Below, in pieces: positions 14,272-22,111 of a DNA stretch of 31,959 nt. A program made the translations under genes and the position numbers. This DNA comes from Sphingobium sp. (GTDB taxonomy: Bacteria; Pseudomonadota; Alphaproteobacteria; Sphingomonadales; Sphingomonadaceae). Under the pieces are notes generated by a model. That model worked only from the letters and a program-made list of their open reading frames with translations. It was not told the origin of the DNA and ran no database searches. The stretch spans positions 1 to 31,959 of the forward strand of contig JAGVJS010000388.1 in NCBI GenBank assembly GCA_020051025.1, in the 5' to 3' direction. Numbering within the stretch: the stretch's first letter is position 1; each line of letters opens with the position of its first letter.

Positions 14272-17163
14272 TCAGCGCGCCGCCACACCTTCTGGCAGCA
14301 CCACAGCAGACCAGCTCTTGCCCGGCACCAGATATTTGGCGGCCAGCGCCTGCAACTGGGCAGGCGTTACGCTCAGCATATCCTGCGACATAGTCTTCAT
14401 CGCCTCGACATAGCGGGCGTCATGGGTCGCGCCCTCCATCTGGTTCATCCAGAAGGCGTTGCCGGTGCTGGCCCGCATCAGCAATTGGCGCATCGGCGCC
14501 ACAGCACGTTGCAGTTCGTCATCGCTGACCGGCGTCTTCGCAAGATCCGCCGCCGTATCCTTCACCACGCCGTAAAAATAGGCGATCCGGTCGGGCCGCA
14601 CCTGGCTGGTAACGAGGATATAGCCGCCGCTTTCATAGGAGAAGGGCCAGTTATTCTGGACGCTGGGCGAATAGGCTGCACCCTCGGTCGAGCGCAATTT
14701 GTCGAACAGGCGGTCGTTGAAGATCTGCGTCAGAATTTCGAGCTGACGTCCTTCCTTCTGCAAATCGAAGCCACCGGCGGTCGGCCAGGCCATAACCGCC
14801 GCTGCCTGCTCCTTGTCTCCCTTATGCCGCAGCACGACCGGAGTTTCGACGTGGGCGGGGAAGCGCATCGCCTTGTTCGCAGCGGGGACCGGCACATCGG
14901 GGCGAGCGGACAACGCGCCAAACGTGGCGGCGACCGCCTGGATCGCCTCCTCGGCCTTGACCTGACCGAAAATCTGCACCTCGATCGGGCCTGAGGCGAG
15001 GATCGGTTCCCAGGTCGCGCGGAAGGCTTGCGGCGTCAGCCCGTCAATTTCTGCACGCGACGGCGTGCGGAACCGCACATCCTTGTCATGCAGCAGCCAG
15101 TTGAGATCGCGCCCGAGCACGGAGTCCGGCGAGCGCGACATGGCATCATAGGCAACCGCTGCGCCGGTCTTCACCCGTGCGATCGGCGCGGGATCCCACC
15201 CGGGCGCCCCCAGCTTGCTCGCGAACAGGCGCAACTGATCCTTATAGTCGGCCGGGCGCGTCACCACCTGCATTTCGAACGCATCATCATCTGTGTTGAA
15301 ATTCATGCCCATGCGGCGGCCATTGGTCAGGTCGTCCAGTTCGCGCTGACCCAGCTTGCCAATGCCGCTGGCGACCAGCGCATAGTCCGCGGCCCAGCTG
15401 GCGACCGGTTTGGTTGGCGAAAAGGCCTGCTGGCCGTGACCGAAGCGGACGTTGATCCGCACCTTTTCCGTTTCCGCGTCATTGGCGAACAGCGTCAGCT
15501 TGACGCCGTTGGAGAAGGCGATGCTTTCCATGCCCTGCAATGCGACGGGGGTACGCGACACGACGGTAGCGGGCGTGCCAAGCTTGGGCAGGTCGTCCAT
15601 CGTGACCGCCTTGTCCACCAGCCGTGCATTGGTCGCCGCCTTGACCGGCGCGGCAACGGCAGCGGCCAGCTTCGCGTCGAGGCCGGGCTGGATCTTGCCC
15701 GTCACCAGCAGCGCGCGGAACACGCCGGCGGAGAAAAGTCGGCGGGTGGAATCGAGGATTTTCTGCGGCGTCATGGCAGGCTTGCCAGCGCGGAAAATCT
15801 CCACCGCCGCGTCCGGGCTGACGGTTGTTTCGCGAATATCGACGGCGCTGACGAGATCGCTGGCTTGCTTAGCCCCCGCTTCGGTGTCCGCATTTTCGAC
15901 CTGGATGGAGAGTGCCGTGTCCATCTGCGCATATTCGCGGTCGATTTCGGCCTGGCTGGGCGGCGCAGCCTTCGCGTCCTCCACCACGGCACGAACGTCG
16001 GCCAGCGCCTTTTCCCAATTCTCGCCGGTGGGAATGATCGTCATGAAAGTGCCGTCGACGGAGCGGCTGACGTCCTGCTGCTCGACCCCGGCCTGAAGGA
16101 AGCTGCCGCCGCCACGCGCGGCCTGCTCCAGCCGACGGCTGATGATTTGCAGCGCCAGCATGTCGGTCAGCTTGTCCTGATTATAGACGATCGTGTCGGC
16201 ATGGGCAGTCCAGGGACGCAGCCAGGCCAGCGTCAGACCGAGCGGAACGCCCGGTTCCACGACGACGCGCGTCGCGGGCAGCTTCGCATTGGGCGCGCCG
16301 AAATCAGGCAAAGACGCGCCTTTACCGGGCACCGTCCAGCTGCCGAAATGGTCCTTGATCAGTTGTTCAGCCTGCGCCGGGTCGATATCGCCTGAAATTG
16401 CGATCACGGCATTTTCCGGGCGATACCAGCGCTGGTGGAACGCTTCCACCTTTGCGGCCGTCGCTGCGGTCAACGTCGCCACAGTGCCGATCGGCGCGCG
16501 GTCGGCCAGCGGCTGGCCGGCGAAGAAATGGAGGCGGCTGGCGTCGGACATGCGCATTTGCGGGCCGTCGCTTTCGCGCTTTTCCGCCAGCACCACGGCG
16601 CGCTCGGCATCGACGGCGCTATCCACGATGTTGGGATCGGTCATCATGCCAGCGATGATCTTCATGCTTTCACTCAGGCTGGCGGGTGTCGCCTGCGGCA
16701 GGTCGAGCGCATAGGTGGTGCCGGTCGGGGTCGTCGCAGCGTTGCTATCGCTGCCAAAGGTAACACCCAGACGCTGCCAGATACGCTTGGATTCACCGTC
16801 GGGCACATGGCGCGAGCCACGCATGGAAAGATGTTCGATGAAGTGGGCGTAACCCAGTTCATCGGGCTGCTCCATCAGTGAGCCGGCATCAATCCGCAGG
16901 CGCATCGACACCTGGCCTGGCGGAACGCCATTGCGGCGGACCGCATAGCGAAGGCCATTGGGCAGCGTGCCGAACCGCCACGCGGGATCGATCGGCACAT
17001 CGCTATTTTCATAAAGCCATGGTCGGACCTGTGCCTGACTGGTGGGGGCGCCCCGCGTCGCAGCGGAGGGAGCGTTGTCGGTCCGGGCCGCGAGCGGCGC
17101 TCCGGACAGAAGCATGGCGAGGACGGAGAGCGAAGCGGCCGAACGGCGAGGAAAAAAGCGCAT
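14272..17163 (-). CDS. M16 family zinc metallopeptidase, periplasmic
   Basis: This 963-residue product has an N-terminal signal peptide (basic MRFFPRRS, hydrophobic core, cleavage near residue 26), so it is probably periplasmic. The inverted zinc motif HxxEH is H107-F-I-E110-H111, followed about 76 residues later by the acidic pair in AERAVVLAEKRE (E187, E194) that supplies the third ligand. The length fits a pitrilysin/PqqL-type arrangement of two M16 halves, the first catalytic and the second inactive (about 500-963) but structurally needed for the chamber. The C-terminal AAKYLVPGKSWSAVVLPEG is typical of the subfamily. M16 enzymes degrade small peptides; the specific substrate is unknown. 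It is a single gene with no obvious partner nearby. Confidence 0.93.
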   Translation of the reverse strand: MRFFPRRSAASLSVLAMLLSGAPLAARTDNAPSAATRGAPTSQAQVRPWLYENSDVPIDPAWRFGTLPNGLRYAVRRNGVPPGQVSMRLRIDAGSLMEQPDELGYAHFIEHLSMRGSRHVPDGESKRIWQRLGVTFGSDSNAATTPTGTTYALDLPQATPASLSESMKIIAGMMTDPNIVDSAVDAERAVVLAEKRESDGPQMRMSDASRLHFFAGQPLADRAPIGTVATLTAATAAKVEAFHQRWYRPENAVIAISGDIDPAQAEQLIKDHFGSWTVPGKGASLPDFGAPNAKLPATRVVVEPGVPLGLTLAWLRPWTAHADTIVYNQDKLTDMLALQIISRRLEQAARGGGSFLQAGVEQQDVSRSVDGTFMTIIPTGENWEKALADVRAVVEDAKAAPPSQAEIDREYAQMDTALSIQVENADTEAGAKQASDLVSAVDIRETTVSPDAAVEIFRAGKPAMTPQKILDSTRRLFSAGVFRALLVTGKIQPGLDAKLAAAVAAPVKAATNARLVDKAVTMDDLPKLGTPATVVSRTPVALQGMESIAFSNGVKLTLFANDAETEKVRINVRFGHGQQAFSPTKPVASWAADYALVASGIGKLGQRELDDLTNGRRMGMNFNTDDDAFEMQVVTRPADYKDQLRLFASKLGAPGWDPAPIARVKTGAAVAYDAMSRSPDSVLGRDLNWLLHDKDVRFRTPSRAEIDGLTPQAFRATWEPILASGPIEVQIFGQVKAEEAIQAVAATFGALSARPDVPVPAANKAMRFPAHVETPVVLRHKGDKEQAAAVMAWPTAGGFDLQKEGRQLEILTQIFNDRLFDKLRSTEGAAYSPSVQNNWPFSYESGGYILVTSQVRPDRIAYFYGVVKDTAADLAKTPVSDDELQRAVAPMRQLLMRASTGNAFWMNQMEGATHDARYVEAMKTMSQDMLSVTPAQLQALAAKYLVPGKSWSAVVLPEGVAAR

Positions 17164-17240
17164 AGGCAGGAGAGCCTAACGGCATTTTCCTGAATGACCA
17201 CTGACAATGCGGTCATAATTGGAGCGTGTGCAAAGTGATA

Positions 17241-17269
17241 CGTCATGCTGAACTCATTTCAGCATCCAT
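17241..17269. repeat. Palindromic intergenic repeat, copy 1
   Basis: The unit contains ATGCTGAA / TTCAGCAT, a perfect 8-bp stem with a 5-nt loop. Its flanks CGTC and CCAT match copy 2 at 17357-17385 in inverted orientation, with two differences in the loop. This type of CATGCTGAACTTGTTTCAGCATCC unit is familiar from sphingomonad genomes as a dispersed REP-like element. Confidence 0.7.
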
Positions 17270-17356
17270 GGCGCACCATATCCCGATGCGATCGAGGATT
17301 GCCTAATCTGGCAGGATCTGGCCGTTTGCCATTCGCACCGCCGGCCTGTCGGCCCG

Positions 17357-17385
17357 ATGGATGCTGAAACAAGTTCAGCATGACG
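17357..17385. repeat. Palindromic intergenic repeat, copy 2 (inverted)
   Basis: The unit is the reverse complement of copy 1 except for two loop bases, with the same ATGCTGAA / TTCAGCAT stem. The two copies are 87 bp apart and could fold on each other into one long stem. It follows directly on the rhlE terminator and may protect transcript ends. Confidence 0.7.
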
Positions 17386-17417
17386 AAGGGGAGGAGCTGC
17401 CAGTGCAGCCCCTCCCC
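17386..17417 (-). terminator. Terminator of rhlE
   Basis: On the minus strand GGGGAGGGGCTGC (17417-17405) pairs with GCAGCTCCTCCCC (17400-17388), 12 Watson-Crick pairs plus one G-U, around a 4-nt loop. It starts 16 nt after the helicase stop and is followed only by TT, so it is a strong hairpin with a short U tract. Confidence 0.6.
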
Positions 17418-17433
17418 CTTCTCGATCCTTATA

Positions 17434-18816
17434 TCAGCGCGGGGCGCCGGTGCGCTGGACAGCGCCCTTGTGGGTTCCGACGCCGCCCGGTTTGCGGCGA
17501 CGACGGAAGGGCTTCTTCTCGCCGCCTTCCGCATCGGCGCGATGAGCGCGGTCGGCACTGCCACGCTGCTGCTTCTGGCCGTCCTGATAGCGACGCTGGC
17601 CTTCCGCACGGCGGGCCTGCTGCTGCGGGGTCTGGCTCGGCCCCTTGCGCGGCGCAGCCGGCTTGGGAAGGTTACGGACCGCTTCCATGAAGTTTTCCGG
17701 CAGCGGCACAATTTCCGGCTTCACCTTGGTCGCCCGCTCAATCGCCTTCAGATAAGGCCGCTCGTCATCCGCCACGAAGCTGATCGCGATACCATCGGCG
17801 CCGGCGCGTGCGGTACGGCCGATGCGATGGACATATTGTTCGGGCACGTTGGGGATTTCGAAGTTGATGACATGGCTGACGCCCGACACGTCGATACCGC
17901 GCGCGGCGATGTCGGTCGCGACCAGCAGCTTCACCTTGCCCTGCCGGAAGGCCTGGAGCGCCGTGGTGCGCTGGCCCTGGCTCTTGTTGCCGTGGATCGC
18001 GAAGGCGTCGATGCCCGCGCCCTCCAGGAAGCGCACGACACGGTCGGCGCCATGTTTGGTGCGGGTGAAGATGAGCGCCCGGTCGATATCCTCATTCTTG
18101 AGCACGATATGCAGCAGCGCCTGCTTTTCCGCCTGGTTGACGAAGGTAAGCTGCTGGCGCACGCGTTCCGCCGTGGTGGATTGCGGGGCGACGCTGACCT
18201 TGACCGGATCGTTCAGGAACTGACCGGCAAGCGCCTCGATCTCCTTGGGCATGGTGGCCGAGAAGAAGAGGTTCTGGCGATCCTGCGGCAGCAGCTTGGC
18301 AACACGTTTCAGGGGATGGATGAAGCCCATGTCCATCATCTGGTCCGCTTCGTCGAGGACGAAGATTTCGGTATCCTTGATGGTGAAGGCGCGCTGGTCG
18401 ATCAGGTCGAGCAGACGGCCGGGCGTTGCGACGACGATGTCGACGCCGGGCGCGAGAGCGCGGATCTGCTTGCCGATCGGCACGCCGCCGAACACGGTCT
18501 CCACCGACAGGCGCAGAAAGCGGCCATAGTCGCGGAAGCTCTGGGCGATCTGCGCGGCGAGTTCACGGGTGGGCGAGAGCACCAGCATCCGGCACCCCTT
18601 GATCGGGGTCGGCTTGGGATTGCGGGCAAAATAGTCGAGGCTGGGCAGCGCGAAGGCTGCGGTCTTGCCGGTGCCGGTCTGGGCGATGCCGCACAGATCC
18701 TTGCCTTCCAGCAGGACAGGGATCGCCTTTTGCTGAATCGGCGTGGGGTTGGCATATTTCTTGGCGGCGAGCGCCTTCAGGATCGGCTCTGACAAGCCAA
18801 GATCGGTAAATTCCAT
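17434..18816 (-). CDS. rhlE: DEAD-box ATP-dependent RNA helicase, RhlE-like
   Basis: This 460-residue cytoplasmic RNA helicase unwinds short duplexes in ribosome assembly and RNA decay. Motifs in order are: Q-motif region NPTPIQQKA (23-31), Walker A AQTGTGKT (45-52), PTRELAAQI (82-90), TPGRL (131-135), DEAD (155-158) in VLDEADQMMDMGF, SAT (186-188), ATDIAARGIDV, and HRIGRTARAG. A basic low-complexity tail of about 85 residues follows, rich in Arg, Lys, Gln and Gly, and probably binds RNA. The DEADQMMDMGF variant and the order of motifs fit RhlE better than DeaD, which would be longer. The upstream leader holds three stem-loops, suggesting post-transcriptional control, perhaps by cold. Confidence 0.92.
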   Translation of the reverse strand: MEFTDLGLSEPILKALAAKKYANPTPIQQKAIPVLLEGKDLCGIAQTGTGKTAAFALPSLDYFARNPKPTPIKGCRMLVLSPTRELAAQIAQSFRDYGRFLRLSVETVFGGVPIGKQIRALAPGVDIVVATPGRLLDLIDQRAFTIKDTEIFVLDEADQMMDMGFIHPLKRVAKLLPQDRQNLFFSATMPKEIEALAGQFLNDPVKVSVAPQSTTAERVRQQLTFVNQAEKQALLHIVLKNEDIDRALIFTRTKHGADRVVRFLEGAGIDAFAIHGNKSQGQRTTALQAFRQGKVKLLVATDIAARGIDVSGVSHVINFEIPNVPEQYVHRIGRTARAGADGIAISFVADDERPYLKAIERATKVKPEIVPLPENFMEAVRNLPKPAAPRKGPSQTPQQQARRAEGQRRYQDGQKQQRGSADRAHRADAEGGEKKPFRRRRKPGGVGTHKGAVQRTGAPR

Positions 18817-18829
18817 GGATATTGCTCAC

Positions 18830-18898
18830 AAGTCGGCCGGGCGCCGACTTCGCTGCAAGACGCAGCGCGGGCGCGAGGCGGGTTACGAAACGACCCGC
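18830..18898 (-). promoter_or_regulatory. Structured 5' leader of rhlE: three tandem stem-loops
   Basis: Three inverted repeats lie in 69 nt just upstream of the helicase start: AAGTCGG/CCGACTT (18830-18836 / 18844-18850), CGCTGC/GCAGCG (18851-18856 / 18862-18867) and GCGGGT/ACCCGC (18878-18883 / 18893-18898). The closest is 13 nt before the start codon. No promoter is clearly visible between here and 19043. Leaders of cold-inducible helicase mRNAs are often long and structured, so a regulatory role is plausible but inferred. Confidence 0.45.
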
Positions 18899-19043
18899 GT
18901 GAAAAGGGAAGCCTCAAAGCTTAGCGCAGACTGTCATTGGCCGGTCCTGCTACCCTTCGGAGGAGAGGACGATCACGCTGCCAATCGCTATGGACCTATT
19001 AAGGCCGTCTGCTGCGCTGCGGCGCATATGGCGGAACCGCAGG

Positions 19044-19081
19044 CAAAAATCAAGCGGCCGCAGCTTGAGCGCCACGGCCGC
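19044..19081 (-). terminator. Intrinsic terminator of the PPOX-fold gene
   Basis: On the minus strand GCGGCCG (19081-19075) pairs with CGGCCGC (19060-19054) across a 14-nt loop and is followed by TTGATTTTTG. It lies 26 nt after the stop of the upstream gene, and is placed to separate it from the rhlE leader. Confidence 0.65.
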
Positions 19082-19107
19082 CTGTCTATCAGGAGGAAAG
19101 CAGAAAT

Positions 19108-19578
19108 TCAGAGTGCCACTTCGGCATGCTTGCCCTTCATCTCATCGCGCACATCGCCACCGAACAGCATCTTGAACACGCCTTTGAGCGACATGTCCGA
19201 CCGCCAGATTTCCGCCGTACCCAGATCGAACCGCAGCATGAGCAGATTGGGGTCTTCGCGGCCGCCCGGATACCATGCCTCAACCTCCTTCGACCAGTAA
19301 CGGTCGATGATGACGGGGTCGGTTTCCGGTGCCAGCGCGCCTTCGATACAGGCGAAGAGAGTATGATCCTTCGCCGCGAACTGGGCCATGGCCGGCCCGC
19401 CCGGCGCCAACCGATTGTCACGCGACGTATAGAACCAGAAGCAATGGTTGGCCTTCGGGTCGAGTTGCGCGGTCATGGGCAGGCTGTGGTCGGTGCTGTG
19501 GCTCAACCCCACCATGAGGAAGGGGCTGGTCGACAGTTCGGACCAGAAGCGGTCCTTGATTTGGGTGGCGTCGCTCAT
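19108..19578 (-). CDS. Pyridoxamine 5'-phosphate oxidase-fold protein, general stress protein 26-like
   Basis: This protein has 156 residues if started at ATG 19578, where AAGGAG has an 8-nt spacing; the adjacent ATG at 19581 is an alternative. It has the split-barrel pattern of general stress protein 26: IKDRFWSELSTSPFLMVGL at the start, PMTAQLDPKANHCFWFYTSRDNRLA in the middle, IDRYWSKEVEAWYPGGREDPNLLMLRFDLGTAEIW near the end. The W-Y-P-G-G segment is typical of this group. Members bind FMN or FAD and are linked to oxidative or general stress, but an enzymatic reaction is rarely known. It is monocistronic, with its own terminator. Confidence 0.85.
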   Translation of the reverse strand: MSDATQIKDRFWSELSTSPFLMVGLSHSTDHSLPMTAQLDPKANHCFWFYTSRDNRLAPGGPAMAQFAAKDHTLFACIEGALAPETDPVIIDRYWSKEVEAWYPGGREDPNLLMLRFDLGTAEIWRSDMSLKGVFKMLFGGDVRDEMKGKHAEVAL

Positions 19579-19673
19579 CATCCAGTCTCCTTGCTGTTCC
19601 CCCTTCAATGGCCGGGTTGCGGCGAAGTTCCGAAATGCTTGATCTTGCCCCCGTCCATCGCCACATGGAGGCC

Positions 19674-20249
19674 ATGCTGATCGAAACCGAACTGACGCCC
19701 AACCCGGCGACCATCAAATTCCTTCCCGGCCGTGAGGTCATGGGCAGCGGCACGCGTGACTTTGCGACGCCTGAAGAGGCGGAGGCATCGCCGCTGGCGG
19801 ACGCGCTTTTTGGCCTTGGCGACGTCACCGGCGTCTTCTTTGGCAGCCACTTCGTGTCGGTCACGATCGCGCCCGGCGCGGAATGGTCTGACGTCAAGCC
19901 CGACGTGCTGGCCACCCTGTTGGAGCATTTTTCAGCGAACATGCCGCTGTTCGCACCCGGTTCCGCCGCCGGCATCACTGTGCCCGCCGACGACGCCAGC
20001 TTCGCCGACGATCCGGAAGATGCCGAGATTGTCGAGCAGATCCGCGAACTGATCGATACGCGGGTGCGCCCGGCGGTTGCCAATGACGGCGGCGACATCG
20101 TCTATCGCGGCTTCGACAAGGGCACCGTTTATCTTCAGATGCAGGGCGCCTGCTCGGGCTGCCCATCCTCCAGCGCGACGCTGAAGAACGGCATCGAACA
20201 GTTGCTTAAACATTATGTGCCCGAAGTGACCGAGGTGCGCGCGGTCTGA
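19674..20249 (+). CDS. NifU/Nfu-type iron-sulfur cluster carrier protein
   Basis: This 191-residue protein has an Nfu N-terminal domain (TELTPNPATIKFLPGREVM, residues 5-23; DVTGVFFGSHFVSVT near 50-64) and a C-terminal NifU-like domain with the cluster-binding C160-x2-C163 in QGACSGCPSSSATLKNGIE. It is the mitochondrial-NFU1-like bacterial type, which receives a [4Fe-4S] cluster and passes it to apo-enzymes. MiaB, encoded about 3 kb away, and Nth are plausible clients (inference). The start at 19674 is chosen because family members begin at this point; a GGAGG lies rather close. ATG 19665 is an alternative. Confidence 0.92.
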   Translation: MLIETELTPNPATIKFLPGREVMGSGTRDFATPEEAEASPLADALFGLGDVTGVFFGSHFVSVTIAPGAEWSDVKPDVLATLLEHFSANMPLFAPGSAAGITVPADDASFADDPEDAEIVEQIRELIDTRVRPAVANDGGDIVYRGFDKGTVYLQMQGACSGCPSSSATLKNGIEQLLKHYVPEVTEVRAV

Positions 20250-20260
20250 TCGCGCGCATT
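20236..20260 (+). terminator. Possible terminator overlapping the nfu stop
   Basis: TGCGCGCG (20236-20243) and CGCGCGCA (20251-20258) form a perfect 8-bp stem with a 7-nt loop containing the stop codon, followed by only TT. It may end the transcript or slow ribosome release. Confidence 0.4.
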
Positions 20261-20311
20261 CAACCGCACGACATTTGGCAAATCAGAACGGATCGACTAA
20301 CCGCAAGGCGA

Positions 20312-20328
20312 ATCCACATCATGTGGAT
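20312..20328. promoter_or_regulatory. Palindrome upstream of tsaB, possible operator
   Basis: ATCCACAT (20312-20319) and ATGTGGAT (20321-20328) are perfect arms around a single C. It lies 18 bp before the tsaB start and immediately before its GGGGAG site. It may be a protein-binding operator or a small hairpin near the ribosome binding site. No known family is identified. Confidence 0.35.
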
Positions 20329-20346
20329 GCGTAAGGGGAGTATGGT

Positions 20347-20973
20347 TTGCGCCTTCTGGTGATCGACACCGCCACCCAGGCCCTGTCCGTCGCGCTGTTG
20401 GAAAATGGGGCGCCGATCGGTCGTTTCCACGAGGTCGTCGGTCGCGGCCATGCCGAAGCGCTGCTGCCCGCTATCGCTGCGCTGCCCTATGGCGGCCGGG
20501 CGGATGCGATCGCGGTGGATGTGGGACCGGGCAGCTTTACCGGGGTGCGGATCGGCATTGCTGCGGCGCGGGCGCTGGCACTGGCCTGGTCCATCCCGTT
20601 GCATGGCTACAGCGCACCGCTCCTGATCGCCGCCAAGGCCGCGCAAACGCACGAAGGCGGGCCGATAGCAGTGACCATCACTGGCGGGCATGGCGAGCTT
20701 TTCTGGCAATGTTTCACCGCTGACGGGCTTGAGCCGACCAGCGCGATCACCTCCACGCCGATCGTGGAGCTGGCGACGACGCTGGAGGCGGCCATCTTCT
20801 ACGGCACGGGCGCCGAAGCATTGGTGACGGCGCGAGGAGACGGCACAGCAGTCAGTCTCTATCCCGATGCTGCCGATTATGGGTTGATCGCGGAAGTGGC
20901 GCCGTTGCCCCCCAGCCCCATCTACGGCCGCGGCGCAGACGCCAAGACGATGGCGGAACGGGCAGCATCGTGA
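20347..20973 (+). CDS. tsaB: tRNA threonylcarbamoyladenosine biosynthesis protein TsaB
   Basis: TsaB is the ASKHA-fold partner of TsaD in the TsaBDE complex that makes t6A37 in ANN-decoding tRNAs. The 208-residue product begins LLVIDTATQALSVAL and carries the signature GPGSFTGVRIGI (60-71), typical of TsaB. It lacks the TsaD metal-binding His pair, so it is not TsaD. It starts with TTG at 20347, supported by GGGGAG 6 nt upstream; the nearby ATG at 20342 is out of frame. Its TGA overlaps the rimI GTG by 4 nt, so the two are translationally coupled, the usual tsaB-rimI pairing. Confidence 0.95.
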   Translation: MRLLVIDTATQALSVALLENGAPIGRFHEVVGRGHAEALLPAIAALPYGGRADAIAVDVGPGSFTGVRIGIAAARALALAWSIPLHGYSAPLLIAAKAAQTHEGGPIAVTITGGHGELFWQCFTADGLEPTSAITSTPIVELATTLEAAIFYGTGAEALVTARGDGTAVSLYPDAADYGLIAEVAPLPPSPIYGRGADAKTMAERAAS

Positions 20974-21449
20974 TCCCGGCCATAGAACTCGATACCTATG
21001 ACGAGGGCGAACGCAACGCGCTGAGCGATGCGATGGACGTGATGGTGCGCGCTTTCGATCCTGTCTATGGCGAGGCCTGGACGCTATCGCAGTTGTCCGG
21101 GGTGATGCTGATGCCCGGCACATGGCTGACGGTCGCGCGACTGGATGCCGCATCCTTGGGATTCGCGCTGGTGCGGTCCGTGCTGGACGAGTGCGAGTTG
21201 CTGCTGCTGGCGGTCGATCCGCTGTGGCGCGGGCGCGGTGTGGGCGAGACGCTGTTGCGGCATAGTCTGCATATAGCGCGTCGAAGGGGCATCACTTCGA
21301 TGAACCTGGAAGTGCGTTCTACCAATAAGGCCGTCAAACTATACGAGAAAACCGGTTTCGAATATGTACATCGTCGCCCCGGTTACTATCGCGGCAATGA
21401 CGGTCAACTTCACGACGCGCTGAGTTTTCGCATCGATATGCTGGCCTGA
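20970..21449 (+). CDS. rimI: GNAT acetyltransferase, RimI
   Basis: RimI acetylates protein N-termini, classically ribosomal protein S18, using acetyl-CoA. The 159-residue product has the GNAT acetyl-CoA loop RGRGVG (87-92) followed by ETLLRHSLHIARRRG, and the RimI-type C-terminal NKAVKLYEKTGFEYVHRRPGYY with the Asn and Tyr typical of GNAT motif B. It starts with GTG overlapping the tsaB stop (GTGA). Position after tsaB supports RimI, although substrate range in alphaproteobacteria may be wider. Confidence 0.92.
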   Translation: MIPAIELDTYDEGERNALSDAMDVMVRAFDPVYGEAWTLSQLSGVMLMPGTWLTVARLDAASLGFALVRSVLDECELLLLAVDPLWRGRGVGETLLRHSLHIARRRGITSMNLEVRSTNKAVKLYEKTGFEYVHRRPGYYRGNDGQLHDALSFRIDMLA

Positions 21450-21560
21450 TACAATAGGCCCTTGCGAAATCATCCAGCAAGGTTTAGCGACCATATTCCG
21501 CTCCTGAAATAATTCCTCGGGCGGGTCGCACAACAATATAGCCTTGTAGGAAACGGTAAA

Positions 21561-21986
21561 ATGGAAACCGAATCGGCCCAGAGCGAGCTGCTCATTACTT
21601 TGACGTCGGACATTGTCGCTGCCCACGTCTCCAACAACAGCGTTGCCGTCTCCGACGTGTCTTCGCTGATCCAGAATGTGCATGCCGCGCTTTCCAGCCT
21701 CAGCCAGCCCGCGCCCGCACCGGAAGCGAAGCCGGAACCGGCCGTTTCGGTGCGCTCGTCGATCAAGCCCGACTACATCATCTGCCTGGAAGACGGCAAA
21801 AAGCTGAAAATGCTCAAGCGCCACCTGATGACCCACTATCAGATGACGCCGGAAGATTATCGCGCCAAGTGGAGCCTGCCGGCCGACTATCCCATGGTCG
21901 CCCCCAATTATGCCGAACAGCGCCGCAGCCTGGCGAAGAAGATCGGCCTGGGCACCAAGCGCCGCCGTACCGGCCGGGGCAAGTAA
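21561..21986 (+). CDS. MucR/Ros family zinc-finger transcriptional regulator
   Basis: This 141-residue DNA-binding protein belongs to the alphaproteobacterial Ros/MucR family, which controls exopolysaccharide, motility and cell-cycle genes by binding AT-rich sites. Residues 1-45 form an N-terminal region that mediates oligomerisation in relatives. Residues 45-65 are a Pro/Ala/Glu linker. The zinc domain reads PDYIICLEDGKKLKMLKRHLMTHY, with ligands C75-x2-D78-x9-H88-x3-H92, a Cys-Asp-His-His site. The LTP-type segment TPEDYRAKWSLPADYPMVAPNY follows, then a basic tail. It is monocistronic, with an AT-richer 111-bp upstream region suited to autoregulation, and ends at a strong terminator. Confidence 0.95.
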   Translation: METESAQSELLITLTSDIVAAHVSNNSVAVSDVSSLIQNVHAALSSLSQPAPAPEAKPEPAVSVRSSIKPDYIICLEDGKKLKMLKRHLMTHYQMTPEDYRAKWSLPADYPMVAPNYAEQRRSLAKKIGLGTKRRRTGRGK

Positions 21987-22016
21987 TCAGGCGCACGCTG
22001 ACCAGCACCATCTGAC

Positions 22017-22054
22017 GGAAAGGGGCGCGTCGCCGACGCGCCCCTTTCCTGTTT
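22017..22054 (+). terminator. Strong intrinsic terminator after mucR
   Basis: GGAAAGGGGCGCGTC (22017-22031) pairs perfectly with GACGCGCCCCTTTCC (22035-22049), a 15-bp stem with a GCC triloop, followed by TGTTT. It starts 30 nt after the mucR stop and isolates it from fur. Being symmetric, it could also act on minus-strand transcripts. Confidence 0.85.
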
Positions 22055-22111
22055 GGGGAAAAGCCGCTAGGCTTTGCCCGACTTTTCGCAAAAGCAATCA
22101 AGCGAGCCTGC

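Noticed and set aside
17241..17385. CRISPR-like repeat pair
   Set aside because: Only two copies exist, they are inverted relative to each other and self-palindromic, with no regular spacer array and no cas genes. They fit a REP-like element.
18817..19043. Hidden small gene between the PPOX-fold gene and rhlE
   Set aside because: Short frames here lack a ribosome binding site and any family resemblance. The region is better explained as the rhlE leader and promoter.
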